A stretch of 64,000 nucleotides of DNA, taken from the NCBI GenBank assembly GCA_015178975.1, contig WHVD01000131.1, positions 1 through 64,000 on the forward strand. Direction: 5' to 3'. The notes beneath the pieces were generated by a model, which was not told the DNA's origin, searched no databases, and saw only the letters and a program-made list of their open reading frames with translations. A program made the position numbers and the translations under genes. Below, one piece after another: positions 1-12,591 of this stretch. The stretch comes from Hysterangium stoloniferum (lineage: Eukaryota; Basidiomycota; Agaricomycetes; Hysterangiales; Hysterangiaceae). How positions within the stretch are numbered: position 1 is the first letter of the stretch; each line of letters starts with the position of its first letter.

Positions 1-2617
1 TGTTTGGAAAATACGAGAATAATGAAAAGTTCCGCTAATTGTAAGGACGTGATTGTATCATGAGTGGGTATGAAAATGCCTTGTTTCGAGAATCGGTCCA
101 CAACGACTAGAATGGATGTAAAGCCTTCGGAAGTCGGGAGTTGTTCGATGAAATCCATGGAAATTGAATTCCAGGGTTTTTCTGGTATCGGGAGTTGCTT
201 GAGAAGGCCGTACGGCTTATGCCTCTGGGTTTTGGAGCGTAAGCAGGTGGTGCATGACTTACAGAACTGAGTTACGAAATCTCAGAGGTTGGGCCAAGTA
301 TATTCTCTACGGATTAAACCAAGAGTATTGTTGATGCCGTAATGTCCGGAGATTGGATGATCGTGTTTATACTGAAGTACGCGGAGTCGGAGATTGTTGG
401 AATCTGGAACGTAGATACGTCCATCGAGACGGATAAAACCTTGAGAGTCTTGTGACCATCGGGGTTGGTTGGGATTGTCGGGAACTTCTAAATGTGGCTT
501 GAGGGCCAGGTCGGAAGTGAGTGCGGAAAGGATATCTTGATGTAATTGCTCAATGTCCATAATCATGACGCTACGCATAATTGGATAGTAAAGGGAAGTT
601 GCTCGGATAGATGCGGAAAGTTGTTGCGTTGTAAAAACCGGTTTCAGGTTATGTGGATTAACAACAGCATAGTTACTTTCCCCCTCTTTAGGATAGACGT
701 CCCATCGTCGAGTCATGGCATCTGGTTTTCCACCAAGACGTCCGGGTCGGAAACGGATAATCATGTTGAAAGCGGAAAGAAATTCAGACCAACGGGCCTG
801 CCGGCGGGTTAAAAGTTTAGTGGTAGAAAAATATTCGAGATTTTTGTGATCGGTAACGACGTCAACGGGAGTTGCGGAACCTTCGAGATAATGGCGCCAA
901 TGTTTGAAAGCTTCAAAAATTGCCAAAAGTTCCTTATCATGAACGTCGTAATTGAGTTCGGATACTGAAAGTGTCCGAGAAAGAAATGCGACCGGATGAA
1001 TTTCACCGTCGGACTCTTGAATGGAAAGAATCGCGGCAATTGCATAATCGGAAGCATCGGTTTCCACAATAATCGGAAAATCAGGTTTCCAATGGGAAAG
1101 AATCGGGGCAGAAGTGAAAGCATTTTTTAAAGTCTGGAAGGCGGAGCGGCATTTGTCGTCAAAAACCCATGGTTGAGTTTTACGGGTAAGACGAGTGAGC
1201 GGTACTGTAATATCCGAGTAGTTCCGAATAAAATGACGGTAAAAGTTGGCAAAACCTAAAAATGATTGAATGTCCTTGACCTTCCGTGGTTCGGGCCAGT
1301 CATGGACAACTTGAACCTTGGTTTCATCCATACGGAGACCATCAGGGCTGATGATGAAACCTAAGTATTCAATAGAATCCATGTCGAAATAACATTTTTT
1401 ACCATTGGCGAAAAGACCGTTTTTACGGAGTCTTCGGAAGACTTCACGGACCTGTTCATCGTGAAGAGCGGGATCCTCGGAAAATACCAAAATGTCGTCC
1501 AAATAGACTATAACACATACATCAAGCATGTCGGAAAATATATCATTAACAAAACGTTGAAAAGCGGAAGGGGCGTTGGTAAGGCCGAACGGCATAACCA
1601 ACCATTCAAAGGATCCATAGCGAGTCCGAAAAGCAGTTTTCCATTCGTCACCCTCGGCAATTCGGACCAAATGATAGGCGTGTTTGAGGTCTATTTTGGT
1701 ATAAATTCGAGCTTTCCGTGGGGCATCGAGTAAATCGGTAACGAGTGGCAGTGGATACTTATCTTTCTGTGTGATGGAATTTAATCCTCTGAAATCGACA
1801 CAGAGTCGAAGGGAGCCATCCTTTTTACGGACGAAAAGGACGGGTGCTCCATACGGAGACTTTGAGGGACAGATAAAACCTATCGACAAATGTTCATCCA
1901 GGAACTCCCGAATAGACGAAAGTTCCGATTGGGATAATGGGTAAATAGGTCCTAACGGAGGGTTTGAACCGGGCTCAATATCGATTTTTAAGTCGTAAGG
2001 CCTATGTGGTGCAAGCCTGTCAGCTTTTTGCTTACTGAAAATGTCCGCGAAATCATGGTATTTTTCGGGAATTCCTTCCAGATCGGCTTTTAGCTCGGAT
2101 AATTCTGGAGTTGCAAAACGTCCAGATGCTTCATCAACTTTTAAGCTGATCGAAAAACATTGCGAGCCATCCAGTTTACTCGCCCTAACAAATGCCGAAG
2201 CGTTGATGAGAGAGATTTTTGGGGGCTCGGAAGTTTCGATTGAAGCCGGGGATGCCGTTGATGCCGAAAAGGCGTTGGCCGGAAAAGACGCTGCAGGAGG
2301 AACGGAAGTGTCGGGAGTCCGGAAAGTAATACTGCCCAATACCCAGTCAATCAACGGATTATAGTGAGCCAGTTGTATCCAAGAACTGCCGAACAGCTAG
2401 AGTCCAACTGTGTTACAAAAAATGTAACCGTCTGGGATGTTCCACAAGGGAACCGGATAGACATGTCGCAGGCTTGAGTAATTGCCGTATTGCTAGTGCC
2501 GTCAAACAAACGCAAGGAAATTGCGGGAACAGAATGGAGTTTCAGATTATGTTTCGTGGCAAAGGTGGTATCTACAAAACAGTGTGTGGAGCCGGAATCT
2601 ATTAGAGCTCGGAACAC
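1..2617 (-). pseudogene. Element A pol region (PR-RT-RNase H-IN part)
   Basis: Reading leftwards from 2617: an aspartic protease with the DSGSTHCFVD active-site motif; a reverse transcriptase with FGLTNAPSAF and the YLDDILVF catalytic box (near 1490-1510); RNase H with the TDHKNLEYF motif; and the zinc-binding and early core part of integrase. This is the usual chromovirus order PR-RT-RH-IN. The C-terminal integrase and chromodomain lie outside the window. It is treated as a fossil: mostly readable, with a few breaks. Confidence 0.9.
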
Positions 2618-2757
2618 TAAATTTCCAAGAAAGTCAGAGACGAGTTTTACAAATAATGAATTGGGATTAGAGAGAGCGGACGCGTTGAGACGGACAACCT
2701 CGGAGACACGGAGAGAGTCAATGCAACCCTCTGTCCGTGCAGATTCCGGAGGGTTGC

Positions 2758-3984
2758 TTACTCTTTTTTTGACTCCGTGGCGGGTTTTTCCTTAGACGTC
2801 GTAGTCGTAGTGGAAGTTGCCGCGCGAGCCTTGGAAGAGCTGGATTTAATGGTACAGTCGGAAACCTTGTGTCCGCCTTTCCCGCAGAAAAGGCAGAGGT
2901 CGTTGTCCATACGTCGTTGTTTCTCCTTCGGGGTGAGTTTACCGTCGGTACCCAACAAATGGGAAATGTCGGGTTTGTCAGAAGTTGACTGTTTTTCCTT
3001 GTTCGATTTCTTGTCTTTCTTCCGGTCGGAATTTGATTTGCCAGTATTAGTGCCAGAGCCGGTATTATTGCCTGAGTTGTTGCCGGAAGACTTGCTAGTC
3101 GACGCCTTGTTGTTCTGAGAACGTTCCGTCGGGTTCTCTCGAGAGACCTCGGCTTTTCGTTCCCAATAACGGGCATCGGATGTTTGAGCTTTCATCCGCA
3201 TGAGTTGGAGAGTTTTTGGCTTCCCATCTTTGCAGATTTCGTCTTTAAGGTGTGACGGAAGTCCCATATAGAAATGGTGCCTGAGGGCGGAATCGTCCCA
3301 TCCACATCGTGCGGCGAGGGTATTGAACTTCACGAGATAATCGGAAACTCGTTGATTGTCCTTCATCTTGAGCGTCATTAGTTCGTTTTCTGCTTCGCCG
3401 GATTGATCGTAAGGTCCGAAATTAGTTTCCAGTTCTTCCACGAAAGCATCCCAGTCGTCGAGCCATACGGGTGTCTCGTCGGATATTCCGGATAGTCCGG
3501 GTTCGAACCAATCCTGAGCGGTATCCTTGAGATATGAGAGCGCAAAATTGACTTTTCGACTGTCAGATTTAAAAGCATTGGGTCGATCACGGAAACTGAA
3601 ATGGCATTGAAGAAGGAAATTCTTCAATTTTTTCGGATCCTTGCCGGTAAATGGTTCAGGTTCTTTGACTCCAGTGCGGGATGATTCTTTGCTATCCTCA
3701 GCGGATTTCAAATAGTCAGCGAATTTCACAATGGAGTTGATAAACAACATTTCAGTCGGTTCGTCGGGAGATTTCTTTTTCGATGTCTCCGGCTGATCTT
3801 CTGCTTCATTGTCGGAAGTATGGGGATCATTGGGATCCTTTGTTACCTCGGTAACCTCCTCGGTAACTTCTTCGATTGAAGCTGATGTTGTCAGCTGAAT
3901 TGGGGTTTCGGGTTGGGTGGTGTAAAGTTGCAATGGGGATTGAAGTTGGGATGGTCCTTCGGCAGCTTTGTGTTTGGGACCCAT
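2758..3984 (-). CDS. Element A Gag polyprotein
   Basis: Open frame of 408 residues. The start (MGPKHKAAEG) lies about 35 bases inside the 5' LTR. The middle has the retrotransposon Gag core (the EPFTGKDPKKLKNFLLQCHF and WFEPGL stretches, then VSDYLVKFNTLAARCGWDD), followed by an Asn/Ser/Lys-rich linker. Near the C-terminus is a CCHC zinc knuckle, CLFCGKGGHKVSDC, which in this family binds genomic RNA in virus-like particles. Element B carries the close relative at 34957-36185. Confidence 0.9.
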   Translation of the reverse strand: MGPKHKAAEGPSQLQSPLQLYTTQPETPIQLTTSASIEEVTEEVTEVTKDPNDPHTSDNEAEDQPETSKKKSPDEPTEMLFINSIVKFADYLKSAEDSKESSRTGVKEPEPFTGKDPKKLKNFLLQCHFSFRDRPNAFKSDSRKVNFALSYLKDTAQDWFEPGLSGISDETPVWLDDWDAFVEELETNFGPYDQSGEAENELMTLKMKDNQRVSDYLVKFNTLAARCGWDDSALRHHFYMGLPSHLKDEICKDGKPKTLQLMRMKAQTSDARYWERKAEVSRENPTERSQNNKASTSKSSGNNSGNNTGSGTNTGKSNSDRKKDKKSNKEKQSTSDKPDISHLLGTDGKLTPKEKQRRMDNDLCLFCGKGGHKVSDCTIKSSSSKARAATSTTTTTSKEKPATESKKE

Positions 3985-4018
3985 GATGAGCGAGTCGCAG
4001 AGTTGAGATCTGATATAC

Positions 4019-4601
4019 TGTTAAGTGCCGTGTCGGGAACTTATTCCGGAACTATCGGGAGGTCACCGGGAAGTCGGAAACTTGTGGATAGGGTCAGGAC
4101 GTCGGCTTCAGCTTATGTGCTGCGCCTCTACGCAAACGCTCAATGTCCTTAATTTCGGAAGTGAACTAACAACGGAAGATATGGATATTCAGAGTTCCGA
4201 AGAGTTCCGAATATCGAGCGTACAGAAAGACGGGAGGAGGAATAAGAAACTAAGTCGATATCAGATCTAAAGTAAAGTACAAATTCGCGGAAACTAATAT
4301 AAGTCTACTCGTTATTGTACTACAAACTGAGACCATAATAAGACGGAAACGGAAGTATTCTTAAAACGGAAATACAATAAGACATATTAAGAAGACAATA
4401 TTCCGAGACGGGAATACAACAACAAACGAGTGAATACTTGTCAACGGACAAATTACCAAATGCGGAACAAACGAAGAACGCGGATGATACAGTAACTATG
4501 ATGTTCTGTAGTCGGAGGTCAAAGTCGGAAGTCGGGGATCGGAAGTCGGGAGTGGGAGACCGGAAGTCAGATATTGAAACATCCGGGAATGGGTCGTAAC
4601 A
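4019..4601 (-). repeat. Element A 5' LTR (family 1)
   Basis: On the minus strand it starts TGTTACGACCCATT and ends CACTTAACA, matching both LTRs of B. The inner side continues with the GTATATCAGATC run, seen after other 5' LTRs here and therefore the likely primer-binding region. The conserved stem-loop block lies at 4096-4150. The length of about 583 bp is slightly above B's 540-544. Confidence 0.9.
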
Positions 4602-5074
4602 ACTGTCCTGACTGTTCTTCACTGAATTGTTTCACAATTGATTTTGCATTCCATTCATTCTAAGTAGCAGGCATCACATACTGTAGCTGAGCATTGATGT
4701 CCATTTCAATGAGGATACTCAGTTTGCCATCACCACAACAAATATCATCATTTAGGCAGGAAGGGAGGCCAGAATAGAAGTAATAATGCAGGGCTGCATC
4801 ACCTCAATCAAAGGAGTGGGCAAAGAGTTGAAGTGAACTATATATTCAGTAATCTGCTGAATGTATTTCACCTCAATATTGGTCAAGGCTGCTTTGGTAT
4901 CACTGACAGCATCATGCAGGCCAAAATTTAGTCTGAGTTCTGTAATAAAGGATGAGTAATTATTGAGTCAACTGGGTTGATAATCATCAATGTGATTCAA
5001 TGAAGGTTCAAACCAATTCACAACAGTACCTTGAAAGAATGATAGAGCAAATATAACCTTGCTTCTGTCAGTAG
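4602..5074 (-). pseudogene. Gypsy gag fragment
   Basis: Minus-strand remnant of the Gag core. The stretch around 4750-4830 mirrors the codons for the SGLPSCLND-type segment seen in D, E and K, and 4900-5050 mirrors the EELRLNFG and WFEPS segments. It is heavily decayed with many breaks. Element A abuts it on the left and the LTR of D on the right, so both probably landed in this older copy. Confidence 0.6.
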
Positions 5075-5466
5075 TGTTATGACCTGTGCTCAGAATTCCA
5101 TATGACCTCCGAACCACTTGACATTGCCCCTTGTTCTTGGATACCCATTGGATACTGGATTTCCTTTTTGGGCCATTTCCTTATGTCCTGCTTAGTATGC
5201 CCTGTATGTCTGAATACATTGTGCCTTTCATCCTAGTTTGTATTTGCTGAGTATTAGAAACCTGTACCTGTTGTATTCCTGATCAGTTATGCTCTTGTTC
5301 TACTTTAGGTACTTTCCTTGTCTCCTCATTTAGTACTGTGAGATGCCAGAAATCTACATACATATATACCAAACTGTAAAGTAGTTACAGGATAATCAGA
5401 ATATCAACTAAGTTACTCTACTGGTTCTTTGCTCCTCTCTCAGACCTCCAATCTTCCCTCTCTCTC

Positions 5467-6124
5467 TGTAAAGGGTCGAGTAGTTTACCACTCAATATGT
5501 GATTGTTATTGACTAACAATAGTATGAAGAACGATCAACTAGTAGTTTTAGATAGTCAAGATGTAGATTATGATTGACCTTTAAGGTGCGATTGGTAGAT
5601 AATTACAAGGGCAGATCGACCTTACGGTGCAATCTGACTGTGTAGCTAGCTGGGCTGATGGCCAAGTAGATAAGAGAAAGTATATATTGCGAGAGAGAGA
5701 GAATATCCTAAGAAAGTGAGCTATGATGGATATTCTTACCACATGAAGCAAGAACTTGAAGTTGAGTTGAATAGTAGTAACTAACTTCGACTGTTTCAGT
5801 GTGAAGTGTAGTTACCACTGATCTAGGAAGAGAGATAGAGTGAAGGTTTGTTTTAGACAAGACCCCGAACCAGTACTTGCGTGTGCAGGTGATGGTTGTC
5901 GGGGTTGAAAAGTGTCTAAGTTTCTCACATGTGACTACTACTGTGACATGCACATACTTCTTGTGGGCTAGAGCACCCACAAGCATACATGGACTCTCGA
6001 ACTAATAAAAGGGGGTATGACCCGTATTTATGAGTGATAGAAAAGAAAATAAAAATATAAAACATAAAGGAAATAATGGACTTATAAAGCAGCTAAGGGG
6101 TAAGGCTTAGAGTCTTTAGTCACA
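5467..6124 (+). repeat. LTR-like repeat family 5, copy 1
   Basis: Starts TGTAAAGGGTCG and ends near TCACA. It shares blocks with 18933-19445 and 33702-34334, for example GATCGACCTTACGGTGCAAT against GAATCGACCTTACAGTACAA, and the terminal CACCCACAAGCATACA block. The 5-bp flanks do not match cleanly. The TG...CA ends and size suggest a solo LTR; no coding part of its parent element is seen here. Confidence 0.6.
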
Positions 6125-6141
6125 CCTCCTATGTGACCTAT

Positions 6142-6645
6142 TGTCATGAACGTACAAGCTCAAATTTCGATAATATTCAATATTACATTTCTTTGACATT
6201 CCTTCGACTTTCCGACTCAATTTTCGACTCAATTTTCGACTCAATTTTCGACTCGACTTCTGATTCGACTATTCTTCGACAATATCTTCGACAATCTCGA
6301 ATATCTTCGACTTGTCTCAGATTGATGTCATTGATGATTTCACTTTGATATCATATTATCATCATAGGTAAATGATATATAGTATATAAGAGCAATGATA
6401 GGAACAAAGGAAGTCAGTCAGAAAACCTGTATTATATTGTATTATTACTGTATTACATAATTGTCGAACTTTTCCGAGTCCTTCTTTGACTTATTTATTC
6501 GTGAGCCTCTGTGTCCTATCTTTGCCTCGTGCTTTATCAACAGGACGAATTATATACTTTGTCGAATGAGGCATCTTTATTCAATATTGTTGAATATTCT
6601 TCAATTGTTTATTCAACTTTATTGAGTAAAATTCAATTCGTGACA
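6142..6645 (+). repeat. Solo LTR, family 4
   Basis: 504 bp, TGTCATGAACG to AATTCGTGACA, flanked by the 5-bp duplication CCTAT (6137-6141 and 6646-6650). It contains a 12-bp tandem run of TTTTCGACTCAA near 6220-6255. The same LTR type occurs on the minus strand at 60279-60709 attached to a gag gene, which identifies it as gypsy-type. It formed by recombination after landing in D's LTR. Confidence 0.85.
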
Positions 6646-6888
6646 CCTATCCTTCACACTCTCTCTGCCCTCAACCGACCCAGGAGTCTGACAGTTTGTC
6701 CACTGTTTGGATTCCTGATAGATAAGTTCTGGCACATTTGAAATCTAAGGACAACCAACAGTAACTTTGTGAGGGTGTAGCACACAAGCTGAAGCCACAT
6801 CCTTCCATTTAGACTCTGTCAGACTTCTGACCTCATGACACACAACTTAACAGTATATTCTGATTTCAAACTCACAAATCTGTCCACT

Positions 6889-8123
6889 ATGCCTCTGGGG
6901 AAGAAGGATGTCAAGCTGACTGGTGAAGCAGACCCTTCAACACTTCAGTCCCCATTTCTGTACACTGCCAAAGGAACACCATCCCAACCAGGCAATTCCA
7001 ATGAACTCTGGTTTTGTAGAAGTTGCTAGTGATGATGATGAAGCAGACAACCCAGCAGATCCTGATTCTCATGGGGATCCAGATGACCCACCTGTTAAGG
7101 ACTCAGCTGAAATCCTGTCTCAAACCCTGGAATCCCTTACAGAATACCTGAAGGCAAACACTGGAAAAAGGAAGGATGCCTCACAATCCCAAGTCAATAA
7201 ACCTGAACCTTTCACCAGTCAAAGCCTGAAAAGACTATTGACCTTCCTTATGCAGTGTCAATTCAATTTCCAGGATCACCCAGCTGCCTTTGAATTAGAC
7301 TCCCAAAAGGTAAATTTTGCCCTCTTGTACCTCAAGGACTCCACAGCAGCTTGGTTCAAACCCACATTCTCCAGTCTCACTACTGAGGACCCTGACTGGC
7401 TCCATGATTGGGATGCCTTCATTGAGGAACTTGAAACCAACTTTGGCCATATGATCAAGTCAGAGATGCTGAGATGGCACTCTCTAATCTCAAAGATGAA
7501 GGAAAACCAATGGATCACCAACTACATCATACAATTCAACAACCTAGCCACATGTTGTGACTGGGGTGACCCTGCCCTCCATTACCAGTTCTATTCTGGA
7601 CTTCTGTCTCATTTCAAAGATGAAGTATCAAAAGGCAAAACCCAAATGCCAAAGACATTGGTACTCATGCATCTCAAGGCTCAGAATGCAGATGCTTGTT
7701 ATTGGGAAAGGATGTTCAGAAATAAGTTGCAAAAAACCACCAGACAAATCCAACAAAAACCCTGATGATAAGTCTGCCAACAATAAATCTGGAACTCGAA
7801 ACACCAGTAATAATGACCACAAATCTGACTGGAAGCCTGATAACAAGGTTTCAAACAACAATCAAGGCAATAAGGGCAAAGGTCAGCAATCTGGCAAGTC
7901 ACAAACCCCTGGAAAACCTGACCTTACCAGCAAACTCAGTTCTGATGGAAAACTCATACCACAGGAGAAACAATGCCGCATGGACAATAATCTCTGTTTG
8001 TTGTGTGCTGATCCCGGACACTGCATTGCCAACTGTCCCAAAGCAACCAAACCACAATCTGTGAATTCTGCTTCAACTTCTCAGCCAGCCAACAAGCCAG
8101 CCTCTAAGTTGAAAAAAGAATGA
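6889..8123 (+). pseudogene. Element D gag
   Basis: Starts at the first ATG after the LTR (MPLGKKDVKL). The Gag core is visible (PEPFTSQSLKRLLTFLMQC; DWDAFIEELETNFG), then an Asn/Lys-rich linker and a knuckle-like CLLCADPGHCIANC close to the end. It overlaps the start of the pol region by a few bases. Fossil with several breaks; similar in type to the gag of K at 61474-62745. Confidence 0.75.
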
Positions 8124-11100
8124 GCAACTCTCTGGACTCTGTGCAGATAGAGAGTTGCATTGAATCTATCCACACACCAGAGACTTTCCATCTTAACACA
8201 TCCACTCTTTATGACCCCAATTCTTTGTTTATAGATCTTACCTCAGAAATCCTTGGGAACCTCATTTTTCGAGCTCTTGTAGATTCCAGCTCAACCCATT
8301 GTTTTATAGATATAAATTTTGCCTGAAAACACCAAATAAAAACTCACTCTGTAGATCCAATCCCTCTCTGACTTTGCAATGGTACCTCAAACTCCATAAT
8401 TTCTTGAGCATGCAATCTCTGACTCTGGTTCCCATGTGGAACATTTCAGACAGTTACTTTCTATGTAATGCAGTTGGACTTGAGTTGCTCAGTAGTCCTA
8501 GGACACAACTGGCTCACCCGATTCAATCCATTGATTCATTGGGTATTGGGCAATATCACATTCCAGACAATTGTGGCATCCAACATGACTGTTCTGTCTA
8601 CTCTGGCCCCTGAGGCAAATCCAGCCCCCATGGCAAATCTGAGCTCAAAGGAATCCCCTTCCATCTCCCTTATTAATGCCACAGCATTTATTAGAGCAAC
8701 CAAGCAGGAAGGATCCCAAGTATTTTCTGTAAGCCTAAAAATTGGTGAAACCACTGGACATTTTGCAACCCTGGTGTCCAAACCTATTGCAGACCTAGAA
8801 GGTGTTCCAAAAAATATCATGATTTTGCAGATTGGCTTGCACCACACAGATCATATGACTTGAACATCAATATTGAAGGAGGTGCACACTCACCTCTAGG
8901 CCCAGTGTATCCCCTTTCACAATCTGCACTCTCGGCAATCTGAGATTTCCTTGATGAAAATTTAGCTATAGGTTTTATCTGACCCTCAAAGTCTCCTTAT
9001 GGAGCCCCCATCCTTTTTGTTTGGAAAAAAGATGGATCATTATGACTTTGCCTTGGTTTCAGAGGTCTCAATGTGATCACTTGGAAAGATTAGTACCCAC
9101 TACCATTACTTTCTGACTTACTCAATGCCCCTCGGAAAGCCCGGATCTACTGTATGTACACTAAGATAGACTTGAAACATGCCTATCATTTAGTTCAGAT
9201 TGCCAAAGGTGATGAGTGGAAAATGGCCATCCAAATTTGCTATGGCTCCTTTGAATGGTTGGTTATGCCCTTTGGGCTTACCCATGCACCCTTGGTCTTC
9301 CAACATTTTATCAACATCATTTTTTCCAACCTACTTGATGTCTACATCATTGTCTATCTTGATGACATCCTCATATTTTCTGAAGACCCCACACTTCATG
9401 ATGAACATGTCCATGAAGTTCTCAAAAGACTCTGAAAAAATGGTCTTTTCATGAATGGTAAAAAATGTGCTTTTGATGTCAACACAGTTGAATATTTAGG
9501 CTTCATGATGGGTCCCAATGGACTCCACATGGATGATGCTAAAATTCAAGTCATTCAAGACTGGCTGGAACCCCAATGTTCAAATCATTGTGGAAACTGA
9601 TGCCTTGAATTATGCACTTGCTGCTATTTTGTCCATTCTGGACACCAATGGTGAGGTCCACCCAGTTGCCTTTTTGTCTCAGACATTATTGGCACCCAAA
9701 CTCAATTATGATGTTCATGACAAAGAACTACTCACAATTTTTGAAGCATTTAAGACATGGCAACACTATCTAGAAGGATCTGGAATGTTACGACCGTGTC
9801 GTAACCCTATTGGTCCCCGAGGTTATCGCCACCTATCGACGATTTCAAGTTACAGTTCAAGTTACCCCATCGGAAACCATCGGCCTCCCAAAGCTGACGT
9901 ATGCTTTTGTGGTGATCAAACCCCATTTACACCCATGTCAAAACATACTCGAACTATCTGGTTAAACTCTGATACATCCCCTCTATTATGATGATCCGCT
10001 CTATCCTATGTTTCACATATGTCTATATATATTTGTAACCCTCGAACTATTTCCTTTTACCGTAATTCCGCTCTCAGTTATCATCGGCCTCCAAACTAAT
10101 CATAAACTTCCCGTTCCTAGTCAAGTTTATTTGTCAATACCGTGTTCCACTCTTCTCTTAGTTAATATTTCCTAGACACCTGTTACTTGTATATGAACCC
10201 GCTGTAGTTGTAGTTACCAGGCAATCAGAATATCGACTCAGAATACCCTCTTACACCTCCAGAAGTCTCATACTAAGAATCCCGTCTTCTGCCTTTGCGT
10301 GCGCTCGCCCCCCTTTGGTCCCCGACCCCTTGGCCTGACACTCAACTCATCCCTCAGTTCCGATTGGTGGTTTTCACCGAGAGGTATTCGTTGGGACTAG
10401 TCTTTGCCTGCCCAAAATTTAAGGACACCTGACGGACAACTGCGAGGGTGCAGCACATAAGCTGAAGCCAAGTCCTTCCGATCGGTCCCGATCGGTCCAC
10501 CGACATTAGTCAGTTTCCAGTTCTTAACATGGAATCCCAATAGACATAATTACTGACCACAAGAATTTGGTTTATTTTTCCACCACTAAACTATTGACCC
10601 ACCAGCAAGCCCACTGGTCTGAATACCTATCTGCCTTTAATATGGTAATCTGATTCCGTCCCAGCCACCTTGGTGGGAAACCTGACACTCTGACTAGATG
10701 ATGGGATGTCTACCCTAAAGAGGGAGTAGCAACTGTGCCACAGTGAATCTACATAATTTTAAGCCTATGTTTTCATCTGAACAACTTTCAACATCCAGTC
10801 TTGAAAAGGGTTATTCTCATGGACTGTGAGAAATTAAATCAAGATATATTATTGGCAATCCCATTAGATCCCATTACCAAAGCACACCTTGAAAACCTGA
10901 CAAAACCTGACCAGCCCCAATGGTCACTTGACCCACAGGGTTTCATAAGGCTTGATGACCACATTTATGTACCAGACTCTGACACTCTTCAACTTCAAGT
11001 TCTGCAACATAATCATACCCAATATTGGGACATTTTGGACTCAATAAAACTCTTGCACTCATTTTCAGAGAATATACATGGCCTGGACTCTGATATTTTG

Positions 11101-12158
11101 CTAAGCATTATTGTAAATCTTGTACAACCTGTTTATACTCCAAATCACAGTGTCACAAACTGTATGGCTTACTCAAACAATTACTGATACCAGAAAGGCC
11201 ATGGAATTCCATATCAATGGATTTCATTGAACACCTACTGACATCTCAAGGTCATACCACAATCCTAGTTGTTGTGGATTGGCTTTCCAAGCAGAGTATT
11301 TTCATTCCCACATATGACACAATAACATCCATACAGTTGGCAGAACTATTTGTCACTCATGTATTTTCCAAGCATGGAATCCCATTGAACATCACATCTG
11401 ATTGCAGATCTGAGTTTGTCTTTAGGTCACTCAGACAAGCACTTGACATGAAACTTCATTGCACCTCCAGATATCACCTGGAAGGTGATGGACAAACTGA
11501 GCACACAAATCAACCATTGGAACAATACATTCATATCTATTCTAATTATCAACAAGACAATTGGAAATCACTACTACTTCTTGCTGAAGTCACATATAAC
11601 AATACCCCAAATGCCACTACTGGCATTTCACCTTTCTTTGCAAAGAAAGGCTACAACCCCAACATTGCTATCCATCCAGAACATGATCTCACATTGGCCT
11701 GCACTCAAGACTTTGTCACAAATATTGATGAGCTTCACCAGGAACTCCAAAAAAACATCACATCAGCTCAGGAACAGTATCAATGTTCTGCAGACAAGAA
11801 TCAGCTTCTGCCTCCCAACTACAAGATTGGCAATTGAGTCTTCATAAAAGCGGAGTTTTTCCGAACTACTAGACCATCCAAAAAGCTTGCTGAAATGTTT
11901 TTAGGACCTTTTGAGATTGTAGCACAAGCCAGAACAGTGTCATGGACCCTTTGGCTTCCCAAAAACATGTGAGCAGTACACCCAGTCGTCCATGTTTCTA
12001 TGTTAGAACCACATGTTGCTAACACTATACTGGACTGCATGCAACCCACTCCACCACCTATCATTATTGATGGAGAACCCGAGTTTGAGATATCAGAAAT
12101 CCTTGATTTGAAAATTGACAATCACAGATGTTCTTGAAAACTACTCTATTTGGTCAAT
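8120..12158 (+). pseudogene. Element D pol (PR-RT-RH-IN-chromodomain start)
   Basis: Protease DSSSTHCFID near 8285; RT with [10 protein letters not shown] and YLDDILIF (about 9270-9380); RNase H (VETDALNYAL, then ITDHKNL after the nested LTR); integrase core near 11210-11650 (MDFIEHLL, YHLEGDGQTEHTN, YNNTPNATTGISPFF); and the start of a chromodomain near 12080-12158. Fossil with many breaks. The family-2 solo LTR at 9786-10529 lies within RNase H. Confidence 0.8.
9786..10529 (+). repeat. Solo LTR, family 2, inside D
   Basis: 744 bp, TGTTACGACCGTG to GTTCTTAACA, with target duplication TGGAA on both sides (9781-9785, 10530-10534). TATATATTTG near 10021 is a possible TATA element. The conserved stem-loop block is at 10421-10479. 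It retains many CpG sites although the surrounding D has almost none, so it is a later insertion. Confidence 0.92.
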
Positions 12159-12551
12159 GTTATGACCCATTCTCGGATGTTTCAATATCCAACTTCTGAC
12201 TTCTGACTATGGAACATCATAATCTCAAAGGAGGAGATCCCATATCTTCCATAACCTTCCCTTGTTCCACATTTGGTAACTTGTCCATTGACAAGTATTC
12301 ATTTGTTTGTTTATTATATTCCCATTTTGGAATAATGTCTCCCTAATCTGTCTTATTGTGATCTTAGTTTGTAGTACAATAACAAGACTTATATTAGTTT
12401 CCATGAATTTGTACTTTACTTTAGATCTGATATTGACTTAGTTTCTTATTCCCTCTTCCATCTTTCTGTATGCTCGATATTCAGAACTCTTTGGAACTCT
12501 GAATATCCATAACTTCCAGCATAAGTCCCATCTTTGAAATTAAGGACTTCC
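12159..12551 (+). repeat. Family-1 LTR fragment
   Basis: Begins TGTTATGACCCATTCTCGG directly inside D's chromodomain and follows the family-1 LTR as far as the GAAATTAAGGACTT block. The rest of the LTR is absent. Beyond about 12551 the sequence turns into the MITE-like repeat at 12592. The junction probably marks a rearrangement that fused D with E. Confidence 0.75.
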
Positions 12552-12591
12552 GAGAATTGGTAACTCCATCAGACCCTGGCCAGTATATTAT

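Larger units (their letters stand above)
1..4601 (-). mobile_element. Gypsy element A (family 1), cut by window edge
   Basis: Ty3/gypsy chromovirus-type element on the minus strand. From right to left it holds a 5' LTR (4019-4601), gag (2758-3984), protease, reverse transcriptase, RNase H and the start of integrase, which runs off the left edge. Order and sequence match element B at 34383-41828. Gag is open throughout; pol looks lightly broken, by about three changes. It retains many CpG sites and is close to B in sequence, so it looks much younger than D or E. The base run just right of its LTR is ACTGT; the matching target duplication lies outside the window. Confidence 0.93.
5075..6852 (+). 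repeat. Element D 5' LTR (family 2), with two nested insertions
   Basis: Begins TGTTATGACCTGTG and ends CACAACTTAACA. The pieces 5075-5466 and 6646-6852 resemble family-2 LTRs: the segment around 5365-5430 matches the TGTAAATGTAGTTATTAG segment of F, and 6747-6808 holds the conserved stem-loop block. The inner side continues GTATATTCTGATTTC exactly as in F. LTR-like elements at 5467-6124 and 6142-6645 interrupt it. Confidence 0.7.
5075..12158 (+). mobile_element. Old gypsy element D (family 2)
   Basis: Plus-strand element: a 5' LTR opened by two later solo LTRs, then gag (6889-8123) and pol from protease to the chromodomain start (8120-12158). A solo family-2 LTR sits in its RNase H region. 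The right end is replaced by a family-1 LTR scrap, and no 3' LTR was found. Well over ten breaks; CpG is nearly absent, so it is old. Confidence 0.85.

Noticed and set aside
2041-2364. 107-codon plus-strand frame
   Set aside because: Shadow of element A pol on the opposite strand.
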